The position numbers were made by a program, and so were the translations under genes. DNA of 64,000 nucleotides from Ariolimax columbianus. Its lineage: Eukaryota > Mollusca > Gastropoda > Stylommatophora > Arionidae. Shown here piece by piece: positions 45,798 to 55,660 of the stretch (position 1 is the first letter of the stretch; every line of letters starts with the position of its first letter). The stretch covers positions 1,089,001-1,153,000 of the forward strand of contig JAVGWX010000012.1 in assembly GCA_036924085.1 (NCBI GenBank), given 5' to 3'. The notes under the pieces are model-generated. The model did no database searches. It was not told the DNA's origin and saw nothing but the letters and a program-made list of their open reading frames with translations.

Positions 45798-46240
45798 TTA
45801 CACACATAGAAAGTGTACACCACATATGTGAGCTACACACATAGAAGGTGTACACCACATATGTGAGCTACACACATAGAAAGTGTACACCACATATGTG
45901 AGCTAAAAAAGTAAAGTAAAGTATCCCATAGCATTACTGCCGTAGGGGTTTGAGGTGTTGACGATCTCACATTTTAAAGGCTCGGCTATATGAGGGCGGT
46001 AGCCATCTCCTCTCATTCGCCGCTTTTACTTCCCGTACTGAACCGGTACTCATTTAAGGCTGGGTCGACCCGGGAGCTATTGCGGTCTGAAAAAAAACAT
46101 TACCGCCTCAACTTAGGAATGAACCCAGAACCACTCACATGCGAAGCCAGCTAACCACTGCGCTACGTGGCTCCACTATAGTGTACACCACATATGCGAG
46201 CTACACACATAGAAAATGTACACCACATATGCGAGCTACA
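45798..46240. repeat. Minisatellite, 35-bp units (interrupted by a SINE)
   Basis: Units with core gtgtacaccacatatgtgag occur three times at 45798-45905 and twice at 46187-46240. The gap between is filled by the SINE. Confidence 0.9.
45907..46176 (-). mobile_element. Second tRNA-derived SINE, in a minisatellite
   Basis: Read on the minus strand: a tRNA-like head with A-box-like tagcgcagtggttagc (near 46150-46165) and a B-box-like ggttctgggttcattcc region (near 46120-46135), a long unrelated body, and a 3' end of actttactttacttttttag (near 45907-45925). It differs from the SINE at 16013 in head, body and tail, so at least two SINE families are present. It sits inside the 35-bp array. A target-site duplication is not clear because the flank is itself repetitive. 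Confidence 0.82.
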
Positions 46241-46242
46241 AA

Positions 46243-46330
46243 CATGCATAAACATGCACACACATACATACACACACACATACATACACACACATACACA
46301 CACACACACACATACATACACACACATAAG
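46243..46330. repeat. (CA)n microsatellite
   Basis: cacacatacatacacac-type sequence. Confidence 0.92.
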
Positions 46331-46890
46331 AATCAGTTTACCCAGAATACAGTATATTTTCACATAATGCCCAATTCTCTTTTCACATACGTTATAATTA
46401 TATAGTTGAACTGTCAACTTTTTCTTCAAACACGCTTTAGATCTATCTAATTAAATCTTGAATGTGCGCCTGTGTCTGTATATCCAACGTCTGCAGGGCA
46501 GATTTTAAAAGCTGCTGATGGAATTATTTGATCTCTTTATAAGTGTGTGGAAATGACACTTTGCATGGGGCACTGAGAGGGACAATTCTGAAATGATGTA
46601 GCTAGAAAAATGAGACGCAGGTCTGAATCTGAAAAAAGAATTGACGAGTTGAGATATGGGAAAGAGACGGGTGGATAGATTGTGTGAAAGAAGTTGGGGG
46701 GGGGGGGGGGGAGGTAGAAGAAAAGGGTGGAGAGAAAGAGTTCGTCTGACGATCAGATCATAACTGGTTTGCAAGTAAACTCCGAACGACTATATGGGTT
46801 CTAGAAATCTTGACTACTTTGATCATGGTCTGAAATTGTTGCTACTTTAATTGACATATTGTTCTGACTCACAAGACATTCTCAAACTGC
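46330..46890. other. Low-copy segment
   Basis: Unique sequence with a G homopolymer near 46690-46711. No gene was recognised. Confidence 0.5.
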
Positions 46891-46894
46891 CGTA

Positions 46895-48470
46895 CCAGAG
46901 CCACGTAATCCACCTATGCTGTCCCACCAGAGCCACACAATTCACCTCTGATGTCCTACAAGAGCCACACAATTCACCTCTGATGTCCTACCAGAGCCAC
47001 ACAATTCACCTCTGACGTCCTACCAGAGCCACACAATTCACCTCTGACGTCCTACCAGAGCCACACAATTCACCTCTGATGTCCTACAAGAGCCACACAA
47101 TTCACCTCTGATGTCCTACAAGAGCCACACAATTCACCTCTGATGTCCTACAAGAGCCACACAATTCACCTCTGATGTCCTACAAGAGCCACACAATTCA
47201 CCTCTGATGTCCTACAAGAGCCACACAATTCACCTCTGACGTCCTACCAGAGCCACACAATTCACCTCTGATGTCCTACCAGACCCACACAATTCACCTC
47301 TGATGTCCTACAAGAGCCACACAATTCACCTCTGATGTCCTACCAGACCCACACAATTCACCTCTGATGTCCTACCAGACCCACACAATTCACCTCTGAT
47401 GTCCTACCAGACCCACACAATTCACCTCTGATGTCCTACAAGAGCCACACAATTCACCTCTGATGTCCTACCAGACCCACACAATTCACCTCTGATGTCC
47501 TACAAGAGCCACACAATTCACCTCTGACGTCCTACCAGAGCCACACAATTCACCTCTGATGTCCTACCAGACCCACACAATTCACCTCTGATGTCCTACA
47601 AGAGCCACACAATTCACCTCTGATGTCCTACCAGACCCACACAATTCACCTCTGATGTCCTACCAGACCCACACAATTCACCTCTGATGTCCTACCAGAC
47701 CCACACAATTCACCTCTGATGTCCTACAAGAGCCACACAATTCACCTCTGATGTCCTACCAGACCCACACAATTCACCTCTGATGTCCTACCAGACCCAC
47801 ACAATTCACCTCTGATGTCCTACAAGAGCCACACAATCCACCTCTGATGTCAGAGCCACACAATCCACCTCTGATGTCAGAGCCACACAATCCACCTCTG
47901 ATGTCAGAGCCACACAATTCACCTCTGACGTCCTACCAGAGCCACACAATTCACCTCTGACGTCCTACCAGAGCCACACAATTCACCTCTGATGTCCTAC
48001 AAGAGCCACACAATTCACCTCTGACGTCCTACAAGAGCCACACAATTCACCTCTGACGTCCTACCAGAGCCACACAATTCACCTCTGATGTCAGAGCCAC
48101 ACAATTCACCTCTGATGTCCTACCAGACCCACACAATTCACCTCTGATGTCCTACAAGAGCCACACAATCCACCTCTGATGTCAGAGCCACACAATTCAC
48201 CTCTGATGTCCTACCAGACCCACACAATTCACCTCTGATGTCCTACGAGAGCCACACAATTCACCTCTGACGTCCTACCAGACCCACACAATTCACCTCT
48301 GATGTCCTACGAGAGCCACACAATTCACCTCTGACGTCCTACCAGACCCACACAATTCACCTCTGATGTCCTACCAGAGCCACACAATTCACCTCTGATG
48401 TCCTACGAGAGCCACACAATCCACCTCTGATGTCAGAGCCACACAATCCACCTCTGATGTCCAGTAGACT
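46895..48470. repeat. Minisatellite, 32-bp units
   Basis: About 48 copies with core tctgatgtcctaccagagcc and acacaattcacc. Three recurring variants (accagagcc, acaagagcc, accagaccc) and a shortened form without ctacca appear in repeated orders, which implies block duplication. Confidence 0.96.
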
Positions 48471-48589
48471 GTAGCCTTCTAGTTCCCGTGCCGTAAAGAC
48501 AACTTATCTCCCTTAGAAATGTAATGGTGTCCATCTCACATCAAACATAACAGGAGCAACTAAAACTTATTCTTCACAAAAATACAAGG

Positions 48590-48710
48590 CTATTCATGGA
48601 TGTATAGAACTGGATATGGATACATCAACGTCATGGATATATAGAACTGGATATGGATATATCAACTTCATGGATGTATAGAACTGGATATGGATACATC
48701 AACGTCAGCC
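48590..48710. repeat. Short minisatellite, ~37-bp units
   Basis: Three copies with core gtatagaactggatatggat. Confidence 0.92.
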
Positions 48711-48714
48711 TAAT

Positions 48715-48908
48715 CGGTCTCTAATTTCTTTAATCAGAGGATTTTGGAATTTGAGTTTCCGGTTTGCCTAAGACCGATTCTATTCTAGACCCTAATCTCT
48801 TCTCTCTCTAGCAATAGTAGCTGCTTTCTAAATAATATCTTGAGTCTTGTGGTCTTCGTCACTTGTAGGTGCATGGCCTCAGTCCTTCTAGTCTCTGCAT
48901 GATATCTC
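48715..48908. other. Low-copy spacer
   Basis: Unique sequence. No gene was recognised. Confidence 0.45.
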
Positions 48909-48910
48909 AC

Positions 48911-49322
48911 ACTTAACTTAACGTCTTTATACTGGTTTAGAAGACCCTGCAGAGTCTGTATACAACCAGGTACATTTACATAACCTTGCTCTAAAAGCTA
49001 TGCGCATCCAGTTTATTCTTAAATGCATTAACTGTCCCTGCCTCCACTACCTCCCCTGGCAATGCATTCCAAGCAGACACCACTCTCTGACTAACAAAAT
49101 ATTTCCTAATATCTAACCTGGACCTCGCTTTAGTCAGCTTGTAGCTATGCCCTCGTGTTATTGTGGGTGGCTGTATTTTAAAAAAACTTGTTATAGTCTA
49201 ATTTATCCATTCCTCTGATCATCTAAAAACCTGTATTAAGTCACCACGAATTCTTCTCTCTTCGAGACACTGTAGGCCGGTTTTTCTGAGTCGTTCCTCA
49301 TAACTGTAATTCTGGAATCCCA
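48911..49322 (-). mobile_element. CR1-like retrotransposon, copy 4 (3' fragment)
   Basis: About 410 bp match the 3' UTR and C-terminal codons of copies 2 and 3, from the ttaacttaacg end at 48911 to gtaattctggaatccca near 49322, where the homology stops abruptly. It is a strongly 5'-truncated insertion, with small indels near 49185 and 49223. Confidence 0.94.
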
Positions 49323-49364
49323 CACACGGGTTAGGTGATCTGATGCCTAGAGTCTATGCTACAC

Positions 49365-49460
49365 CTGTTGTCACGTGTTAGAGGAACTGATGTCTGGTGT
49401 CTGTGCTACGCCTGTTGTCACGTGTTAGAGGAACTGATGTCTGGTGTCTGTGCTACGCCT
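49365..49460. repeat. Short repeat, ~47-bp units
   Basis: Two to three copies with core gaactgatgtctggtgtctg. Confidence 0.85.
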
Positions 49461-49569
49461 GGTTTGTTTTCTTACAGTGAGATATTTGAGACTTTGAGCA
49501 ATGTTGGGTGTCGTGCTCCTCTCTGTCATATGGACCTTCAGACCCTAATGACTATCATACACGAGATCC

Positions 49570-50175
49570 ACTGACGTTCGATAGGTACTTGTTGAAGCCG
49601 GACTCGTGACGTTCGATAGGTACTTGTTGAAGCCAGACTCGTGACGTTCGATAGGTACTTGTTGAAGCCAGACTCGTGACGTTCGATAGGTACTTGTTGA
49701 AGCCAGACTCGTGACGTTCGATAGGTACTTGTTGAAGCCAGACTCGTGGCGTTTGATGGATACTTGTGGAAACCAGACTCGTGACGTTTGATAGGTACTT
49801 GTTGAAGCCAGACTCGTGACGTTTGATAGATACTTGTGGAAACCAGACTCGTGACGTTTGATAGGTACTTGTTGAAGCCAGATCCACTGATGTTTGATGG
49901 ATGCTAGTTGTAGCCAGACTCGTGACGTCTGGTGGATACTAGTTGGAGCCAGACTCGTGACGTCTGGTGGATACTAGTTGGAGCCAGACTCGTGACGTCT
50001 GGTGGATACTAGTTGGAGCCAGACTCGTGACGTCTGGTGGATACTAGTTGGAGCCAGACTCGAGACGTCTGGTGGATACTAGTTGTAGCCACACTCGTGA
50101 CGTCTGGTGGATGCTAGTGGGAGCCAGACTCGTGACGTCTGGTGGATACTAGTGGGAGCCAGACTCGTGACGTTC
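49570..50175. repeat. Minisatellite, 35-bp units in two subfamilies
   Basis: The left block (49570-49885) has core gttcgataggtacttgttga. The right block (49890-50175) has core gtctggtggatactagttgg. Both share gccagactcgtgac, so they derive from one ancestor and diverged as separate blocks. Confidence 0.95.
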
Positions 50176-50179
50176 ATTG

Positions 50180-50395
50180 CAAGCCTTTGATTTCCCCGAA
50201 CATTCTGAAACCATCGTCAGTCCCAACGAGAACTAAATAACGTACCAAAGTCCGCACCTCGACAAATGCCTGTGACATCTTCTCCCTGATCGCTAATACG
50301 CGCCAGGTCTCTGTCCCTGGACCACTACTCTCCCTCAAAAATCCCCCCAACTCCTTTTCAATGACAATTCTAATGCTGATTGACCCACTGCCCAT
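50180..50395. other. Low-copy spacer with an open minus frame
   Basis: 73 open minus-strand codons (50174-50395) of non-repetitive composition, with no recognisable domain. It may be a TE remnant or chance. Confidence 0.3.
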
Positions 50396-50397
50396 CT

Positions 50398-50810
50398 GGA
50401 GAACACCTTGTCTAACATTGAGAACATCACTAAACTCTGGATCACGCCTTGTCTAACATTGAGAACACCACTAAACTCTGGATCACGCCTTGTCTAACAT
50501 TGAGAACACAACTAAACTCTGGATCATGTTTTGTCTAACATTGAGAACATCACTAAACTCTGGATCACGCCTTGTCTAACATTGAGAACACAACTAAATT
50601 CTGGATCATGTTTTGTCTAACATTGAGAACATCACTAAACTCTGGATCACGCCTTGTCTAACATTGAGAACATCACTAAACTCTGGGTCATGTCTTGTCT
50701 AACATTGAGAACATCACTAAACTCTGGGTCATGTCTTGTCTAACATTGAGAACACAACTAAACTCTGGATCACGCCTTGTCTAACATTGAGAACACAACT
50801 AAACTCTGGA
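50398..50810. repeat. Minisatellite, 41-bp units
   Basis: About ten copies with core aacattgagaacatcactaa. The variants (cacgcc, catgtt, catgtc) recur in order. Confidence 0.94.
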
Positions 50811-50894
50811 TAACAACCTCCTGATTATAATCGACGGAAACTGTAACCAGTTGACAGCTGGCACTATTTCTTGACAATGATAAGTTACTCATTT

Positions 50895-51538
50895 TGGAAT
50901 CAGACCGGTTTTGCTAGAATTGACCGTTGCTGCTTATCTCTGTCAGAACCAGACCGGTTTTGCTAGAATTGACCGATGCTGCTTATCTCTGTCAGAACCA
51001 GACCGGGTTTGCTAGAATTGACCGTTGCTGCTTATCTCTGTCAGAACCAGACCGGTTTTGCTAGAATTGACCGATGCTGCTTATCTCTGTCAGAACCAGA
51101 CCGGGTTTGCTAGAATTGACCGTTGCTGCTTATCTCTGTCAGAACCAGACCGGTTTTGCTAGAATTGACCGTTGCTGCTTATCTCTGTCAGAACCAGACC
51201 GGTTTTGCTAGAATTGACCGATGCTGCTTATCTCTGTCAGAACCAGACCGGGTTTGCTAGAATTGACCGTTGCTGCTTATCTCTGTCAGAACCAGACCGG
51301 TTTTGCTAGAATTGACCGATGCTGCTTATCTCTGTCAGAACCAGACCGGGTTTGCTAGAATTGACCGTTGCTGCTTATCTCTGTCAGAACCAGACCGGTT
51401 TTGCTAGAATTGACCGTTGCTGCTTATCTCTGTCAGAACCAGACCGGTTTTGCTAGAATTGACCGATGCTGCTTATCTCTGTCAGAACCAGACCGGTTTT
51501 GCTAGAATTGACCGTTGCTGCTTATCTCTGTCAGAACA
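50895..51538. repeat. Minisatellite, 49-bp units in 98-bp dimers
   Basis: About 13 copies with core accagaccggttttgctaga. Two linked variants (ggttttg...gatgctgc and gggtttg...gttgctgc) alternate over much of the array. Confidence 0.95.
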
Positions 51539-51689
51539 ACTTGAGGTAATGTCTTTTTTTCTCCCTCACTTGCCTGCTTACAACCAAACCACAATTCTCT
51601 TCCAATGTGCAAGTCACTGTTAGCTTTCAGTCAGCAAGTTGGTTTGGGAACATGATAAGTCATGTCGAGATTCTGTGGACCCCTGACCC

Positions 51690-51765
51690 TGACCCATGAC
51701 CCTGACCCATGACCCTGACCCTGACCCATGACCCTGACCCTGACCCATGACCCTGACCCATGAAA
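51690..51765. repeat. ccctgacccatga repeat
   Basis: Short irregular array of ccctga and cccatga words. Confidence 0.88.
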
Positions 51766-51849
51766 CTGATTCCCTGAAGTCTGACCCTGTCACGCTGCTT
51801 CCACCACCAGGCAGTCATGATGTTCTTAATGTTCTCTATATTCCGTCTA

Positions 51850-52445
51850 ATATAGTCGACATTAGCACACGGCTAGTCGACATTAGCACACGGCTAGTCG
51901 ACATTAGCACACGGCTAGTCGACATTAGCACACGACTAGTCGACATTAGCACACGGCTAGTCGACATTAGCACACGGCTAGTCGACATTAGCACACGGCT
52001 AGTCGACATTAGCACACGGCTAGTCGACATTAGCACACGGCTAGTCGACATTAGCACACGGCTAGTCGACATTAGCACACAGCTAGTCGACATTAGCACA
52101 CGGCTAGTCGACATTAGCACACGGCTAGTCGACATTAGCACACGGCTAGTCGACATTAGCACACGGCTAGTCGACATTAGCACACGGCTAGTCGACATTA
52201 GCACACGGCTAGTCGACATTAGCACACGGCTAGTCGACATTAGCACACGACTAGTCGACATTAGCACACGGCTAGTCGACATTAGCACACGGCTAGTCGA
52301 CATTAGCACACGGCTAGTCGACATTAGCACACGGCTAGTCGACATTAGCACACGACTAGTCGACATTAGCACACGGCTAGTCGACATTAGCACACGGCTA
52401 GTCGACATTAGCACACGGCTAGTCGACATTAACACACGGCTAGTC
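51850..52445. repeat. Minisatellite, 21-bp units, very homogeneous
   Basis: About 28 copies of gtcgacattagcacacggct(a) with only a few base changes (cgact, cagct). Open on both strands: VDISTRL repeats on +, VLMSTSR repeats on -. Each unit has the palindrome gtcgac. The high identity points to recent expansion. Confidence 0.96.
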
Positions 52446-52845
52446 GATGTTGTTGCTAGCTGATGTTGCTGCTAGCTGATGTTGCTGCTAGCTGATGTTG
52501 CTGCTAGCTGATGTTGTTGCTAGCTGATGTTGTTGCTAGCTGATGTTGCTGCTAGCTGATGTTGCTGCTAGCTGATGTTGTTGCTAGCTGATGTTGTTGC
52601 TAGCTGATGTTGTTGCTAGCTGATGTTGCTGCTAGCTGATGTTGTTGCTAGCTGATGTTGTTGCTAGCTGATGTTGTTGCTAGCTGATGTTGTTGCTAGC
52701 TGATGTTGCTGCTAGCTGATGTTGTTGCTAGCTGATGTTGCTGCTAGCTGATGTTGTTGCTAGCTGATGTTGCTGCTAGCTGATGTTGCTGCTAGCTGAT
52801 GTTGTTGCTAGCTGATGTTGTTGCTAGCTGATCTTGTTGCTAGCC
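52446..52845. repeat. Minisatellite, 16-bp units
   Basis: About 25 copies of agctgatgttgctgct differing mainly at one C/T site. It directly adjoins the 21-bp array, sharing gctagtcgat/gctagctgat at the junction. Confidence 0.95.
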
Positions 52846-53044
52846 GGTGTTGCCCGTCCATCGACGTCTTCCTCTCACAAACTCCAACAAGCTAATATCT
52901 TGTAGACAGAAGCTCCGGCAACACTTGAGCTCAAAGGTTGAGTGGAACATACAAAAGTATGAATCTCTTACCGCATCGGGCAGAAACAAAACGAAACTTA
53001 TATTGCAGTCATAATGTCTTAAAAGGGATACTGACAGACACACA

Positions 53045-53245
53045 CAAAAACAGCGAACACATCCCAACAAAAACAGCGAACACATCCCAACAAAAACAGC
53101 GAACACATCCCAACAAAAACAGCGAACACATCCCAACAAAAACAGCGAACACATCCCAACAAAAACAGCGAACACATCCCAACAAAAATAGCGAACACAT
53201 CCCAACAAAAACAGCGAACACATCCCAACAAAAACAGCGAACACA
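53045..53245. repeat. Minisatellite, 23-bp units
   Basis: About nine copies of aaaacagcgaacacatccca(aca). Confidence 0.94.
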
Positions 53246-53249
53246 GACT

Positions 53250-53560
53250 GAACACAAGGTACCATCCTGACTGCAGCCATCATTCAATCCTACCACGCAT
53301 TCCCATGCCTAGACTTGTATGTTGTATGTTGCATGATTTATATTTTTTAAATGAGTAGTAGAGTCGGATGCAAGCGACCGGAAGGCGCCGAAGAAAGAAG
53401 TTGGCTTGAAGAAACAAGAGACAGACAAGTAAATGTCCGTTGCTGTGATTGGTTAGCAGATGCTTCCGTTCTTGGTATCTGATGAAGACCTCGAGGTCGT
53501 TACGAATGTCTCATTTTCTTTCTGTCCCGGTGTGGTAGGTGAGCCATACCTGTTGATGCT
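53250..53560. other. Low-copy segment
   Basis: Unique sequence between the 23-bp array and the trinucleotide tract. No exon was recognised. Confidence 0.45.
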
Positions 53561-53562
53561 AC

Positions 53563-54065
53563 CAACAACAACATCAACAACACCAACAGCAACAACACCA
53601 CCACCACCACCAACAACAACAGCACCACCACCACCACCAACACAAACAGCACCAACACCACCACCAACACCAACAGCATTAACACCAACAGCAAAAGCAC
53701 CAACACCAACAGCAACAGCACCAACACCAACAGCACCACCACCACCACCAAAATAGCAACACCACAACACCACCACCACCAACACCAACAGCACCACCAC
53801 AAATACCAACAACAATAGCAACACCAACACCAACACCACCACCACCAATAGCAACACCAATACCACCACCACCACTACCACCAACACAAACAGCACCACC
53901 ACCACAAATACTAACACGAACACCACCACCATCACCACCATCACGACCCCCATCAACACCAACACCACCACCAATAGCAACACCAATACCACCACCATCA
54001 CAACCCCCATCAACACCAACACCACCACCAACACCACCAACACCACCACTAACACCAACAACCAA
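53563..54065. repeat. (CAA/CAC)n trinucleotide tract
   Basis: About 500 bp of caccaccaacacc. It encodes Thr/Pro or Val/Gly runs that are artefacts. It ends about 65 bp before the acceptor of the DPP-like exon. Confidence 0.95.
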
Positions 54066-54130
54066 CAAGTGTCCAGCCTAGCTGTGTGCCCAAACTAAAT
54101 GTGTACGCCTGGATGTTTGTGTTCCTCCAG

Positions 54131-54245
54131 GAGCTGGTGAGTACATCCACGCAGCAGAGGAATTGGCGGGGCATAGCCATCGCACTTCTCGTGATCCTGG
54201 TCGTCTGTGCTCTCATCATTACTGCTGTCGTCATCGCCACTCCCA
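54131..54245 (+). CDS. DPP6/DPP10-like transmembrane exon (internal exon)
   Basis: The acceptor is tgttcctccag at 54130, and the donor gtaagt starts at 54246. The 115-nt exon is read in phase 0 and leaves in phase 1. It encodes 38 residues: [14 protein letters not shown], a short cytoplasmic juxtamembrane segment, then [20 protein letters not shown], a hydrophobic signal anchor, then IATP. The QRNW(K/R)[13 protein letters not shown] sequence is characteristic of DPP6 and DPP10, the S9B prolyl-oligopeptidase-like type II membrane proteins that in vertebrates act as auxiliary subunits of Kv4 potassium channels, and the exit phase matches that gene structure as I recall it. The beta-propeller and hydrolase exons are not in the window, so whether this protein keeps the catalytic serine cannot be judged. 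Oddity: a second donor-like gtgagt lies at 54137-54142 inside the exon. No gene symbol is given because a protostome gene may be co-orthologous to both vertebrate genes. Confidence 0.9.
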
Positions 54246-54259
54246 GTAAGTCTCTTTGA

Positions 54260-54895
54260 TTACCTCACCTTGATGTTATCTCACCTTGATGTTACCTCAC
54301 CTTGATGTTACCTCACCTTGATGTTACCTCACCTTGATGTTACCTCACCTTGATGTTACCTCACCTTGATGTTACCTCACCTTGATGTTACCTCACCTTG
54401 ATGTTACCTCACCTTGATGTTACCTCACCTTGATGTTAACTCACCTTGATGTTACCTCACCTTGATGTTACCTCACCTTGATGTTATCTCACCTTGATGT
54501 TATCTCACCTTGATGTTACCTCACCTTGATGTTACCTCACCTTGATGTTACCTCACCTTGATGTTACCTCACCTTGATGTTACCTCACCTTGATGTTACC
54601 TCACCTTGATGTTACCTCACCTTGATGTTACCTCACCTTGATGTTACCTCACCTTGATGTTACCTCACCTTGATGTTACCTCACCTTGATGTTACCTCAC
54701 CTTGATGTTACCTCACCTTGATGTTACCTCACCTTGATGTTACCTCACCTTGATGTTACCTCACCTTGATGTTACCTCACCTTGATGTTACCTCACCTTG
54801 ATGTTACCTCACCTTGATGTTACCTCACCTTGATGTTACCTCACCTTGATGTTACCTCACCTTGATGTTACCTCACCTTGATGTTATCGCATCTT
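54260..54895. repeat. Minisatellite, 16-bp units, starting at the splice donor
   Basis: About 39 copies of gatgttacctcacctt, nearly identical. The first unit begins about 14 nt after the DPP-like exon's donor. It ends in diverged copies (atctcatcttgat) to about 55010. Confidence 0.95.
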
Positions 54896-55084
54896 GATCC
54901 TATCTCATCCTCAAGTTATCTCATCTTCAAGTTATCTCATTTTGATGTTATCTCATCTTGATCGTATCTCATCTTGATCCTATCTTATCTTCATGTTATC
55001 TCATGTTGATCTTGAAGACTGTCGCCTGCCGAATCAAATATATTAACACCTGGGCAGGCAGTTAAAATGATTTTGTCTCACAAG
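54896..55084. other. Diverged tail of the 16-bp array and low-copy spacer
   Basis: Degenerate ttatctcatcttgat units fade into unique sequence. Confidence 0.6.
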
Positions 55085-55660
55085 TAATAGGACAAATGAT
55101 ACAATTAGTGCTAGGACAAATGATACATTTAGTGCTAGGACAAATGATACAATTAGTGCTAGGACAAATGATACATTTAGTGCTAGGACAAATGATACAT
55201 TTAGTGCTAGGAAAAATGATACAATTAGTGCTAGGACAAATGATACATTTAGTACTAGGACAAATGATACATTTAGTGCTAGGACAAATGATACAATTAT
55301 TCTAGGAAAAAAGATACAATTTGTGATATGACAAATGATACAATTTGTGCTAGGACAAATGATACAATTAGTGATAGGAGGTGTGATACAATTAGTGCTA
55401 GAACAAATAATACAATTAAAGCTAGGAAAAATGATACAATTATTCTAGGACAACCGATACAATTCGTGATATGACAAATGATACAATTGATGATATGACA
55501 AATGATACAATTGGTGATATGACAAATGATACAATTAGTGATATAACAAATGATACAATTAGTGCTAGCTCAAATGATACAATTAGTGATATAACAAATG
55601 ATACAATTAGTGATATGACAAATGATACAATTAGTGCTAGCTCAAATGATACAATGGGCA
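55085..55660. repeat. Minisatellite, 24-bp units, at the RT thumb end of the Jockey-like element
   Basis: About 22 copies of acaaatgatacaattagtgc(tagg) and a gatatg variant. On the minus strand it takes over directly after the KSNIEKI word of the RT and remains in frame for about 60 codons (LIVSFVIS repeats). Confidence 0.93.

Noticed and set aside
46895..48470. CRISPR-like direct repeats
   Set aside because: Units are contiguous with no unique spacers, and the genome is eukaryotic.
51747..52463. 238-codon VDISTRL repeat protein and the 199-codon antisense frame
   Set aside because: A 21-bp homogeneous array open on both strands. No domain and no splice context.
53453..54068. Val/Gly-rich 202- and 129-codon minus frames
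   Set aside because: Complement of the (CAA/CAC)n tract.
54049..54240. 63-codon minus-strand ORF
   Set aside because: A shadow of the DPP-like exon and its flanks on the other strand.
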